Positions 34,782 through 46,200 of a stretch of DNA of 64,000 nucleotides are shown one piece after another (positions within the stretch are counted from its first letter, which is position 1; every line of letters begins with the position of its first letter). The notes under the pieces were generated by a model. It ran no database searches. It saw nothing but the letters and a program-made list of their open reading frames with translations, and was not told the origin of the DNA. Origin of the DNA: Patiria miniata (lineage: Eukaryota; Echinodermata; Asteroidea; Valvatida; Asterinidae); the NCBI RefSeq assembly GCF_015706575.1, contig NW_024037059.1, forward strand, positions 30,762,129 through 30,826,128, read 5' to 3'. The position numbers were made by a program, and so were the translations under genes.

Positions 34782-35979
34782 TAGACTTGATGGCAAGTCG
34801 TTAGACTATAGTGGTTTATGCCCGTCATCAGCGCCAGAATCCGCATACCGGCCATGCCACCGCCGTTCACGCAACGTGAGCGCTACAACCAGTCATGCAA
34901 AAGTCATGTACAGTACATGTACGATGTACATGTACATGTTCATACACGTACACCGCGCGGCATGGTCAGTTCGTGTCTAACGACTTGACTAACACGTTTT
35001 CAAGCGAATATTCATATATGCAGCCACTGCAATGCATATGCATGTATTTCCATAGCGCGGGCAAATGGTAGCCCATCTGGCTTATGAAGAAACATCCATT
35101 ATAAATATAGGGGTAATTATTACACGATCATTTGAAGTTTCCATTTGATATGGCAGTCCTAGTTTTAAAATTACGGTAAAAAAGAGTATAACATTGTAGA
35201 TATTATTAGTACTTTTGCAATTGTCTTTGAATAAAAAGGAGTGACATTTACTGTAATTATGGAACTTGAAACTGTTACGAATAATTGTAAATCCCCTTCA
35301 AAAAATAAAGTGCGCACCCGACTGTAAACGTAAGCTCTTTTTGGCCCATGTGCTATATCAGGGATTTCCCGTACCCGGTGGTTAGATTCACGAAGGTGTC
35401 GTTGCCGTCAAGAAAACTTGTGATTGCCTCAGTTTGTTGGGGTTTCAGAGCACTGGAAATCCCCAGTTTTCGCAACCCATGGTCAATGGAACCTCTATAC
35501 TTTTCGGTGCCAGCTTCCAACTCCTCCATTTTAACGTTGGGCGATAGGAAATCCGAAGCGGATATATATTTTGTGAAGACGCCGCGATAATCAGGCGTTG
35601 TATTGTGTGTACATGTATGTACATGTACAGTGCACAGTGTACAGTACGTGTGTGTGTGTGTCGTCGCGTCGTGCAAGCCAAAACGCATCGGCTAAGAGAT
35701 GCCTGTTGAATATTCATATTTTCTTGATTCTTAACCAATCAGACTGCTCCGTCCAATTTTGGTAGCAAGTCTCATTGCCTGTGCACAAACTGACAACGAG
35801 TTATTCAAGTCTGTAATGCAGTACACGCATGGGATCGCACACGCATGGGGTCGAAAATGTACGTAGCGTCCCCGCTACTAGGACATCATGCGGTATGTCG
35901 TACCCCCGGCACAGAGCTTGGCAGTCGCGCGCGGCGGACGCGATTAAAACCACTCATTACAGACTTGATTTCAAGTCTA
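34782..35979. mobile_element. Second MULE-like element nested in the first
   Basis: Ends TAGACTTGATGGCAAGTC and inverse TAGACTTGAAATCAAGTC, flanked by ATGCGCCCC on both sides (9 bp). It splits the left TIR of the outer element; the right TIR gives the uninterrupted sequence. Carries a RecQ-like helicase fragment and a subterminal hairpin GCAAGTCGTTAGAC (34793 and ~34975). Confidence 0.78.
35353..35529 (-). pseudogene. RecQ-like helicase N-terminal fragment
   Basis: Minus-strand frame MEELEAGTEKYRGS... continues LKPQQTEAITSFLDGNDTFV and NLTTGYGKSLI, then stops. This is the motif 0/motif I region of RecQ-family DNA helicases (Q-motif glutamines, Walker A TGYGKS). The next codons of the family, Tyr-Gln, are replaced by a TAG. 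Only about 58 residues are present with no helicase motifs Ia-VI, so it is a captured exon or gene fragment inside a transposable element, not a working helicase. Confidence 0.65.
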
Positions 35980-36309
35980 ATGCGCCCCTCAACCCTGAAC
36001 TCTGATGTAGCGATTTTGCTACCGATTTTGATCGAGATTATCTTCTCATCCAGGAACAAAATTTCCAAAGTTGAGGTTCGTAGTCGTAGAGTAACTCATA
36101 TCTTTTTGTAAAAACGTTCTTTTATCAAAAAATCTTCATCCATCTGGCCAAAAGACGACTTTCAGTCATCATCTCCCGCGAATATCGTCCCGAAAAGCTC
36201 CCCCATGCGATTTCAAAATGGCGGCCGCGCTGAATGTAATGTATGCATTATGCGGGCGCGCGCACGTACGTCCGCGCGGCGGCCCCGCCGCACGCACGTC
36301 CAAAAACAC

Positions 36310-36860
36310 GAGGTCATACGTCACAGACTATTATAAGATGGAATTTTTGCGTCGGGGTGATATCAATCAAGTTAGCTTTTTGCCCTTCAACGACGTTTAA
36401 ACACTGTATACTCAGTGTGCTACCTCCCGAGTGAAAGTTGGAAAAAATCGCTCGGGTGGGACTCGAACCCACGACCTCCTGCTTTCTAGTGCAGATGTCT
36501 TACCACTGGACCACCGAGCTAACGGGATCGGTTGGCTGGTTTGAATCTGTTGTACATAGCAGCGGGTACCGCATAAACTATTATAAGAAGGAATTTTTGC
36601 GTCGGGGTGATATCAATCAAATTAGCTTTTTGCCCTTCAACGACGTTTAAACACTGTATACTCAGTGTGTTACCTCCCTAGTGAAAGTTGGAAAAAATCA
36701 CTCGTTATCTCGGTGGTCGAGTGGTAAGACATCTGCACTAGAAAGCAGGAGGTCGTGGGTTCGAGTGATTTTTCCAACTTTCACTCGGGAGGTAACACAC
36801 TGAGTATACAGTGTTTAAACGTCCTTGAAGGGCAAAAAGCTAATTTGATTGACGTCACAG
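36310..36860. repeat. Direct and inverted ~150-bp repeats inside the MULE-like element
   Basis: The block ATTTTTGCGTCGGGGTGATA through ACACTGTATACTCAGTGTG occurs directly at ~36340 and ~36593 and inverted at ~36780-36850. Confidence 0.75.
36450..36519 (-). other. tRNA-like sequence in the MULE-like element
   Basis: Minus strand starts GCTCGGTGGTCCAGTGGTAA and ends GTGGGTTCGAGTCCCAC plus CCGAGC. Acceptor (6 of 7 pairs) and T arm are good and both internal promoter boxes are present. The anticodon arm (CTGC...GCAG) is one base off standard geometry, so a functional tRNA is doubtful. An inverted truncated copy lies at 36710-36762. Confidence 0.55.
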
Positions 36861-37640
36861 ACTGTTTATGCATATTCATGATTTTGCACGAGCGCGCCCG
36901 CATAATGCATACATTACAGCGCGGCCGCCATTTTGAAATCACATGGGGAGCATTTTTGGGACGATATTCGCGGGAGATGATGACTGAAAGTCGTCTTTTG
37001 GCCAGATGGATGAAGATTTTTTGATAAAAGAACGTTCTTACAAAAAGGTATGAGTTACTCTACGACTACGAACCTCAACTTTGGAAATTTTGTTCCTGGA
37101 TGAGAAGATAAAATCGATCAAAATCGGTAGCCAAATCGCTACATCAGAGTTCAGGGTTGAGGGGCGCATTGGCGGTCTGGCCGTACTACAGAGCTTGCGA
37201 TAGTACTGTACGGCCAGACGCAGTCGGGCTAAGCTCACAGCACTTGCAACTCACTGCATGAACATTCGCACATCAATTGACAGCTCCATGGTTCACATTT
37301 TTGCCCAGTACATTACGCACACGGAGCAGGACACCAGCCAAGTTACACACCAAAAACAAAAATAAATGCCACGGCCCGAAACTTTACGGTTCTGCTAAAT
37401 AGCGCCCTCTTTGTATTTTCCTTCCAATTTTATGAGGTTTTTTTGTACTGGTCCCGGACTTGTCCTGTTTGCACTTATCTGACTGACTGACTGACTGACT
37501 GACGACTGACTCACACTTGTGACTTAGGCTGGCAGTGGCGGCACCACGGGGGGGGGGGGGGGGGGGGGGGTATATCCCCCAATTAGTGTTTCCTTACCCC
37601 CCCCCGCCCCCTAGCTTGCCCCCCCCCCTCCAGCTCCCCC

Positions 37641-38478
37641 CCGTTTTCTTCTTCGTCTTCTTCTTCTTTATTATTTTTACCGCATCTCATTTCATTAAGT
37701 GACAAGGCATAAATACATACATGTAGTTTTAGATATTAAGAAATTTGAACTGGTTTTACACAAAATATATTTATACACTTTGGGCGCATTATTTTTAAAT
37801 TAGAGATGATGGAAGGGAATCTCCAAAAAGCGGAGCTTGTCGAGTAGGGATCCCCTTTAACATGGATTAATACAAACATTTAATGAAAAACAAATGAAAA
37901 ACAATTGAACATGTAAATTGTAAATTGTACATAACACACGGAAAACCATTTAAAACCAATAATATTCCTGATCAAAAATAAAAAAATACGGAGTAGTAAC
38001 CCAGTAAGAAGATTAATCTGAGCTATTATAATTTGATAGTAAATTCGGGCCCTCATGCCTAATTGTCTTTTTGTAAACGGTTGTTCTTGCAAATGAAAAG
38101 TGAAATTCTCTACGTTGTCGGGTAAAATGGTGATGTATAGTTTCGTTTCTGCAGAAAATTTGTGCAATGGAATTTGGAAGTGAATTATTGTTTAAACGAT
38201 GCATAAAGGCTCCAAGCTGAAGTGAATAAATGTCATTGACCTTGAGTGTTTTATGTTTACAGAAAAGAGGATTTGAATGCTCAAGTCTGTCAACAGAATT
38301 AATAACTCTCAATGCCCGTTTTTGTAGGTTAAGAATTCTATTCACATAACTGGCTGCAGAATTCCCCCATGCTAGGATACCATAGTTCAAATAAGGCAAA
38401 ATCAATGTATTATACAGCATAAACAGTACTTCCTGTGGGAAAAAGGCTTTGAGCTTACTAATGACACCTATATTTTTA
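37641..38478 (-). mobile_element. 5'-truncated CR1/Jockey-like LINE insertion
   Basis: Absent from unit 1 (20935). On the minus strand it carries the C-terminal part of a reverse transcriptase ORF (stop near 38013) and ends in a GAA-rich tail (37645-37672). The insertion sits in a poly-C tract, which hides the target duplication. Confidence 0.75.
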
Positions 38479-38489
38479 TTTCCCCCCAT
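38013..38489 (-). pseudogene. Non-LTR reverse transcriptase C-terminal fragment
   Basis: Contains VLFMLYNTLILPYLNYGILA, then LQKRALRVI and a HSNPLFCKHKTLKVNDIY block, the usual connection and thumb region of CR1/Jockey-type LINE polymerases. The YADD-containing palm and endonuclease are missing. The frame is open but 5'-truncated, so it is a dead insertion. Confidence 0.75.
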
Positions 38490-40109
38490 ACCTTATCTAA
38501 AAATTAATTATGTTTATTTTCTTCGCTGTTAAGATTCATAACAAGTTGAAGATAGAGAGTGAATTTATATATATATCGGTTCTGTGGACACAGTTTGGGC
38601 CAATCAAAGCATTATAAACATTGGTACTTTGGACAAAACACGCCACACATGCATTTATACAGCCGTATATAGTGTCCAGTCAACGTCTTTGTACATTTGT
38701 TATACACCATTCTGCGGTTTGATACATTTCTCATTCATAAAAACGACTACACTTCCAACTTGCTCTAGTGGCTTATTTCCGGACCAGTGACTGCCCCCCC
38801 CCCCCCAAATATTTCTTTGCCCACCATTGCCTCCCCCCCCCCCCCCCCCCATTTTAAAGTCTGGCACCGCGCGCCATTGCTGGTTGGTGACATGGTGAAC
38901 CGGGCAGTACTATCGCATAGGATTACACATATCGTATAGGATTACCCCGTTTACGTCAGGAGTTGGCGGTCACTTATTTAAACACCAAACGTAGTGACAC
39001 CAGCAATCGGTGTTAATTTGGACAATACCCTGTTATTTTAACACCAAAAAGAATCACCACATTTTTTACACCAGAACAGTGCGCAGCAATTTCACCAATT
39101 TTTTACCCACTTTTTTGGGGGACCAAATTTTTTTTGGGCCCTCCCCCCCTCCCAAATTGTGTTCTGGATCCGCCCTTGGCAGGAACAGAAGAGATAACAG
39201 ACAAGTTGGTAACAGACAAGTATTGGCAACAGAAAAGACATGTTACAAAAGTACCGAAAGTGCAAGGAAAACCGGGACAGACGGTAAAAGAGCGCCCTCT
39301 TGCATATAAAGAGCTTTTGATTCTGGTGTCAATAGGCTTTTTCTAAATCGGATTGTGGAGTTTTCGTTCGCACGCGGTACTTCGCCGTTGCATATGGATT
39401 TCTGACGGTTTACGACTTCGATGGACTATTAAATTTGACATTTCAACCCAGACCAGAGAGTTCTAATTGGCTATAACTGTACCTGCTTCCAGCATAGGTA
39501 CCGCCCAGGCTGTGAATTTAACCAATCAGAAATATTCCGATCCCTCAAGTTCAGGTTCACTTCTGATTGGCTTGCAAAATGACGTCAGTTCGTTCAATGG
39601 TTTGCGGCTGCGTAGCGTCTGAAGCGCTGGTATTGTTTGCACACAACGTATATGACAACGTTTATATTTATTTATTACATTTCTTTGCTCAGGGTATGCC
39701 CAAACAGTAATTAATCTGGTTTCCATTGGGGCCCTGCATGCACTTCAAGTGACTACATTATTATGTGCAAATACAATACATTACAAATACAATAAAGCAC
39801 AATGAAATAAAATAAAAGCATATGGGATTACTGCATGATTGTAAAACAACTATAAATATTGTACAACTATTATAAAGAAACATGTACAGTTTGAAACGAC
39901 ATCGGTAACAGACTTTACTAAAGGCCTAAGGTGAAATAAGTGACTACAAATTTGGACATTTTATGTGACATCGGGCAAATATATTGCTATAGGACTATAT
40001 ACATTCGCTGATTATGGGAGGGGCGAAAACTCCGCGAAAAACCCTTTTGGGAGAATAACGGGAATCACTCTCGAGGATTCTCAGCCATTGCTGAGTCCAG
40101 TCATTTTCC
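38490..40109. other. Duplicated upstream region of gene B, no gene
   Basis: Colinear with 20930-23190 of unit 1. Carries a short fragment of the CAAGGGCGGATCCAG family (39095-39178) where unit 1 has ~400 bp of other sequence. Repeats of CAATCAGAAATATTCC and GATTGGCT are shared by both units. Confidence 0.5.
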
Positions 40110-40251
40110 TGATTGGCTATTGATGACGTCATGCTGTTTAGTGGTTTACGTGTGTGGTAACTGATGCGGGTTGGCGTGATGAGGAAGTCGCTGATATAAG
40201 TACCACCAACCAAACTGACATTGCACAGAATTCACTGCATCTGGCGGGAGG
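40110..40251 (+). promoter_or_regulatory. Gene B core promoter: inverted CCAAT, CRE and TATA box
   Basis: ATTGG (40112-40116), TGACGTCA (40124-40131) and TATAAGTA (40195-40202) precede the ATG at 40252, as for gene A. The promoter survived duplication intact, so both copies may be transcribed. Confidence 0.55.
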
Positions 40252-40297
40252 ATGGACGGAGCCGTAGCTGTGGTTCTGATGCTATCAGCAATGGCAG
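40252..40297 (+). CDS. Gene B exon 1
   Basis: ATG at 40252, donor GTAAGC, phase 1. Encodes the signal peptide MDGAVAVVLMLSAMA. Confidence 0.83.
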
Positions 40298-43200
40298 GTA
40301 AGCTGAGTTTCATATTCTTATACTCTGAATCCTAGTACCCACTCTAGTACCCACACGTGATATCGTATGGAGGATTAAAGACCATTGTACAAGTCTGAGG
40401 AAAGCCGCTATAGAGCATCATAGAAACTAGTTTTCAAAGCCCGTATATGGGCTATATACAGGGTGACACCCCCCTCCCAAAAAATGCAACCTAAAACATT
40501 TGCCTTTAAAACAAAAAGGGATTGGTGAATTTTGATGATTTGGATATCAGATAACGCTGAGAGCTTTTTCTTTCAAATACTAAAAAAAAATCATGGAAAT
40601 AGCACTTTGATCAGCAACTATCAAGATAAATTTGAATGCCATTTTTGCGAAATTGGCCCGGAAAACCTACATTAGTTTACAACATCATGGACAGAAAAAT
40701 CTCTTCATTTAGCTGTGGGACTAAAAGACCTCAAACTTTAAATTCGCTTTTTATGAAAATGCCGCTTTATTTCCAACAGATTTCACATTGATTCTTCGTC
40801 AATTACAAAAAAAATGCTATAGTTTATCCACATTCACTTTGCTGTTTGTTTTTATTCCAAAGTGCTCCTGTTTGGCGTGGAGAGCCAGCAGAGGGTGTGT
40901 TACTCCGGTCCCCCACCGGAACCTGATCCTGATAACCCGGATGACTGGATGAAGCAAGTCATGCAAGAGATACGGAAGCGATGTCCGGGAAGGAGGCAAC
41001 CTACCCCGGTTGCTACGGAGAAACCCACCCCGGCTGCTACGGAGACACCCACCCCAGCTGGTACAGGTAAGTCAATGGTTCAAAGTAAGCACCGAGAAAT
41101 ACTTACATGATGAATGCCATTGAATAACCGTGATCATTTTATTAGGTCGTGTCCTTCAAAATATAGGTTTTCCCGCGCATTTTCAAACTTTTTCATTCAA
41201 ATTAATAAACGGTTAGCTTCAATTTCGCCTCGAGAAGACTGGAACGCGCAAATGCTACAATTAGTTTAGTCAATAATGATCAATGGTCAGTTAATTTCAA
41301 TATTTGTCCATTCGATGTCGTCAGATTTCAATGGAATTCGTCTCACCTGATGATCCTCTACATAATGTAATGATTGAATTCGTCTTTTTTCAATCGATTT
41401 CTAGAATGTTTCGATAAAAGTCATCAGTTTGTCTGGCCGTGAAGAGCTTTTTGAACAAGCTTCTGTCGGCCTGCTCTGAGTATTCTGAAAGATGTGAAAA
41501 TATGAATACATATTGCCTTTCATAAGTATACTTCTTGCATGAAATGGAAAGAAAACATTTTCACTTGCCTGTGTATAGATCTTATTTCTTCCAGTTGTTG
41601 ACTCAAAAAATTGTCGAAGAACTAAATGGATACACAAATAAGTTTTGAAAAAGATATAATTTTGCATATTAATATACATACTTGAAATTCGCCAGTCATC
41701 ATCATTGTCTGTATTTAAATCTTCTGTGAAAACTCATATGTTTACCTCACGTTTTTGTGTTTAATGAGTTGATGCTTATTACTTCTGTCACTAATTTCTG
41801 TAATTCAAATTTAACTTAATTTATACTGTAATTGTTTTGTATGTATTGTGCGCCATGAGCGTCTTGCTTGGCGGATATCGGCGCCTTATAAATGTTCATT
41901 ATTATTATTATGAAAAATGCTTATTTACTATAGTTAAACAAGGAAAATACTGGACAGACACACACAAATAAATTAAATATGTTTGAAGTAGAAACGAATA
42001 GATGAAAACGTAATTACCGAAGATAACATACAATCATGTGACGAATTTAAATGAAATTTATGTAACATTGTTTGCAAAACAACAAAATTGCTTCATATAT
42101 CGTACGTCTGCCAATTGCAGACGACGAAATTTAATTGTCTTTCACCAAAACGTATGGCTAACATATAAAATTGTTTGAACAAAGTGCGAAAATGAGCGAC
42201 CAAAGACAAAATTGAACATGGGGTATGCAAGGTCAGGAATTTTCGAGACGAAATGGAAGTTAACCGTTTATGAATTTGAACTAAAACAAAAATGTGCGGG
42301 AAACATGGGCGTCGCGAGGGGGGCAAGGGGGGCGCTTGCCCCCCCCCCCCGGAAAAACAAAACAAAGAAAAAAGAAAGAAAAAAAGAAAAGAAAAAGAGG
42401 CGCGAAGTCAGAGTGCTGTAAATTTAATGAGTTGGGGGGGGGGGGCAAAGTGTCCCTGCCCCCTCTAAAACTGATAAATCGAGAATTTGTTGAGAAATTC
42501 AAGAATTTTTTGGGAAAAATTTGTTTTGCCCCCTCTAGAAAAAATCCTGGTGACGCCCATGGCGGGAAAACCTATATAAACGGAAGCCCATAACTCAGAC
42601 AAAACAGATTTCTTTCAAAATGTGCAAGGGATAAAGATATAATAACCTGGCATAGACGCGAACTCTTGTCCGAAGACATGAAAACAAAATGATGACGAAA
42701 TCACAACGTCATCAGATTTAGTCTTACGGAACATTTTGCTTCCCTGACACCAAGCCACTTGACTTTTACTGCTGGGGCTACACCAAGAGTGCAGAGATAA
42801 ATACACATAACTAGAAAACGGAATCATTTTATAGGTTTTCCCACTCAGTTTGATAGATTTGGCAGCCAAATTGATGACGAATCACCCATTTTCGCACGAA
42901 TTTGGACGCACGTTTAGATCAATATTCAGTTCTCTAAATAGATCTTTCAATTGAAATCTAAAAGCATGCGACTGCACTTATCAACGATTCAATTTCAAAA
43001 AGAATGCATTCCAATTAAAATAGTATATCGGATCCTTCAAATTCCTTCAAAGTTTTCGAGGACGAAATTGAATGTTAGAGTTGGTGAATTTGAATGAAAA
43101 AACCTATAATTACAAACACAATTATAACAAAACAAAAATATGTATGAACACGATAAAAAGAGGGCAAGGATCTTTTGAGTTTAATGTTGCCTATAGTTTA

Positions 43201-46200
43201 TTGTTTATATGTCGACTTTTGTGTATCATCTTTAATTTTCTCGCATCAGTTTTATATTTTTACCTCTTTAGATCAAAGACAGATAACAGTAACTTTGAAC
43301 ATGAAACTAGAATGAAACCAACAAAAAAAAAAGAACGTGTGAAAAGTGAAAAGAAAAATATCTCGCATCTTGCCTTCATTTCCCATTATTTTGAATGCAG
43401 AAAGCATTAAATAGAATGCGCTGAGATGAAAACAAAAATAACATTCTAGTGCAAATAACCCTAAACCAAACAGCCTAAACCGAATGACTTTAACGTCAGC
43501 CTACAATCCCGGCCAAAATGGTTGGGACACTTCCTGAGCCTGCCACGGTCATCCACTCCCCCGCTCACCCAGTCAATGTTGTTCTCTCCAGCTGATGGAG
43601 CACATACCGCGCAATGAGAGACAAAATTGAACGAGGGCCGGGGGGTTGGGGGCCCAGCGAGATTCGGCCAGGATTGCAATCCCGGCCAAAATGGTTGGGA
43701 CACTTCCTGAGCCTGCCACGGTCACCCACTCCCCCGCTCCCCCGGCTAATGTTGTTCTCTCCAGCTGATGGAGCACATACCGCGCAATGAGAGACAAAAT
43801 TGAACGAGGGCCGGGGGGTTGGGGGCCCAGCGAGATTTGGCCAGGATTGCAATCCCGGCCAAAATGGTTGGGACACTTCCTGAGCCTGCCACGGTCACCC
43901 GCTCCCCCGGCCAATGTTGTTCTCTCCAGCTGATGGAGCACACACCGCGCAATGAGCGACAACATTGAACGAGGGCCGGGGGGTTGGGGGCCCAGCGAGA
44001 TTTGGCCAGGATTGTCTGAATTTCTTCATAGTTCCAAATGTGCATGATATGCCATTTGAGGGGCTGTTTTCTTGAGTTTTGTTTCCAAAATGTGAAATGG
44101 CGGCCGAAGGTTGAATGAAGGAACACATAATTGGGCAAGATAATAATTATTGATAGTAAAATCGAAATAACAAATACATATATATATTTTGTCGTGTTTT
44201 CCCTAACACGTATGGGTGGTAATCAGGGTATACTTTTTACTTCCCGAGTGCTGCAGGAAAATGATCTACATATTTATCTCCGGTGAGATTCGAACCCACC
44301 ACGATCCCTGCTTTGTTGAATTGAGCACATGTCTTAACCAATAGACCACCCAAAGTACCGGCGACAATAATTAAGAGGCCATTTAACAATCCTTTAAAAC
44401 CCGAACTTAGTGTAGCGTGCATCGTAACGGTTCGCCATGACGGTTCACCATGCCATTTTGGCCAATAACTGTACAAAATACAGTTTGTGTTGAACTTGAA
44501 AGGCTCCTATAGGATACGCAAACAAAATACAATCCCTTTTTAATTGGTTTGTATTCACTAAGTCCGATATTCTGCCGCAAAAATCCATCGGTGATCCATC
44601 CAAACCAATATATACAGGAAGTGAGTGACTCTGCTTCTTATATAATTTACAGCGGTGAACCGTGGTTACACTATGGTTTGGATGGATTTTTCGTCCAACT
44701 AATGGAATGGCGGAGAAAACACGTTGTTTGCGCATCCTAATACGGCTTCACATTGAACACAATTTGGATTTTGTAAAAATCATCGGCCAAAATGACATCA
44801 TAATGGTGAACCGTCATGGTGAATCGTGTATATGCATTGACCATGTTGTATAGACCTTTCTGCGCTTGGTTGGCAAACTGCATTTTGCCAACCACGGCCT
44901 GCAAAACTAAGGAAGGTCCAACACTGCAAAAATGAAGAAGAGTTATTACAGATCACCAAAATATTATTTGATACTTGAAAATACAACATTTTCAACAAAG
45001 CTACAAAATAATTCCTACATATGCCTTTTTACTATGTGTTGATGGCGTTATGAGGACTTTTTAAAAATAATATGTTGCCAACCACGGCTTCAATTTTACG
45101 GCAGCCCATACAAAATGGCGCCAATGTTTACAAACAAAAGAAAGGCCTATTATGAAACCAGCGCGCGCGTGTGTATTATTATTTGAGCGCGTAATACGCG
45201 CAATGTCCAAATCCTAATATCAAGGCTATAATATTGTACATTCAGACAATCCCGGCCAAAATGGTTGGGACACTTCCTGAGCCTGCCACGGTCATCCACT
45301 CCCACACTCCCCCGGTCAATGTTGTTCTCTCCAGCTGATGGAGCACACACCGCGCAATGAGAGACAACATTGGACGAGGGCCAGGGGGTTGGGGGCCCAG
45401 CGAGATTTGGCCAGGATTGTAGGATGTGTTATAAACATGAAAATGTCAGGACTGACAGCGAATTTGAACGTCTAAAAACTAATACGAACCACGGGAATGA
45501 CAGCAGGGAGCTAATGTGCTTCAAATCGGCAACTATCAAGATGAATTTGAATGCTATTATTGCGAAATTGGCCGGGAAAACCTATATCATAAGTGTTTCT
45601 CAGTTAGTTTAGGCCTACCACGTGCATCATTCAAATTCCATGGAAAGATATTTTAATTTCAATCCTGGCCGTCGTTGGGCTCCATTGTTAATTTCGATTT
45701 CGAATTTACACAAATACTTTTCTTATTTTGTCAAGTGAAATTTCGGGAAATTCGTCTAGTGTAGAGATTGCCGTTGAATTGAAAAAGCAAATTCGTTTAT
45801 TATCATTCATTTTCGCGCTTCGGTCATTCATATTGAGTTCGTACATAGACGTTATGCATTAAGGCGGAGTTAGAGGGCAGTGGTGTTGTATTGCGTGGAT
45901 ATGCATGAGTTAATGTTCATTCACTTCTGAAAATCGGTCATTCATTTTCGTCTGAAACTTGAGAATCGCTCTGAACACGCGTTTCATTTTCGCTACCAGA
46001 GCATTCAATTTCATTTTAGATCAGTGATTGAGCAGCACCTTTCGTTTATGTCCATTCAGATTCATTTACAAGACTTCTTTTTAGCTTTTAGAGGGCGATT
46101 TCAAATATTCACCATTCTATTTCACTTTTAGTTTAATGCCATCGGCACCAGATACAATTAGGGGTTTCTTTTTCATTAAGCACCAATCAAATTAGCTGTA

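Larger units (their letters stand above)
34712..37231. mobile_element. MULE-like element, long TIRs, 9-bp target duplication
   Basis: TIRs begin TAGCCCGACTGCGTCTGGCC and extend for more than 300 bp (left arm continues at 35980-36240 after a nested insertion; right arm 36890-37231). Flanked by AGCTCACAG at 34703-34711 and 37232-37240. Unit 1 shows the empty site (AGCTCTCAG, 18647). Long TIRs and 9-bp duplication suit Mutator-like elements. No transposase frame is evident, so non-autonomous. Confidence 0.82.

Noticed and set aside
36450..36519. Functional tRNA gene (Ser-like, AGA)
   Set aside because: Good acceptor and T arms, but the anticodon arm is one base short with a mismatch, and the sequence lies in a transposon arm with a degenerate inverted copy.
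38013..38489. Host gene encoding a 158-residue protein
   Set aside because: Motifs are those of a LINE reverse transcriptase C terminus and the segment is an insertion relative to the paralogous unit.
43461..44138. Several 80-130-codon frames with repeated CAVCAPSAGENN peptides
   Set aside because: Translations of the 174-bp tandem MITE in different frames.
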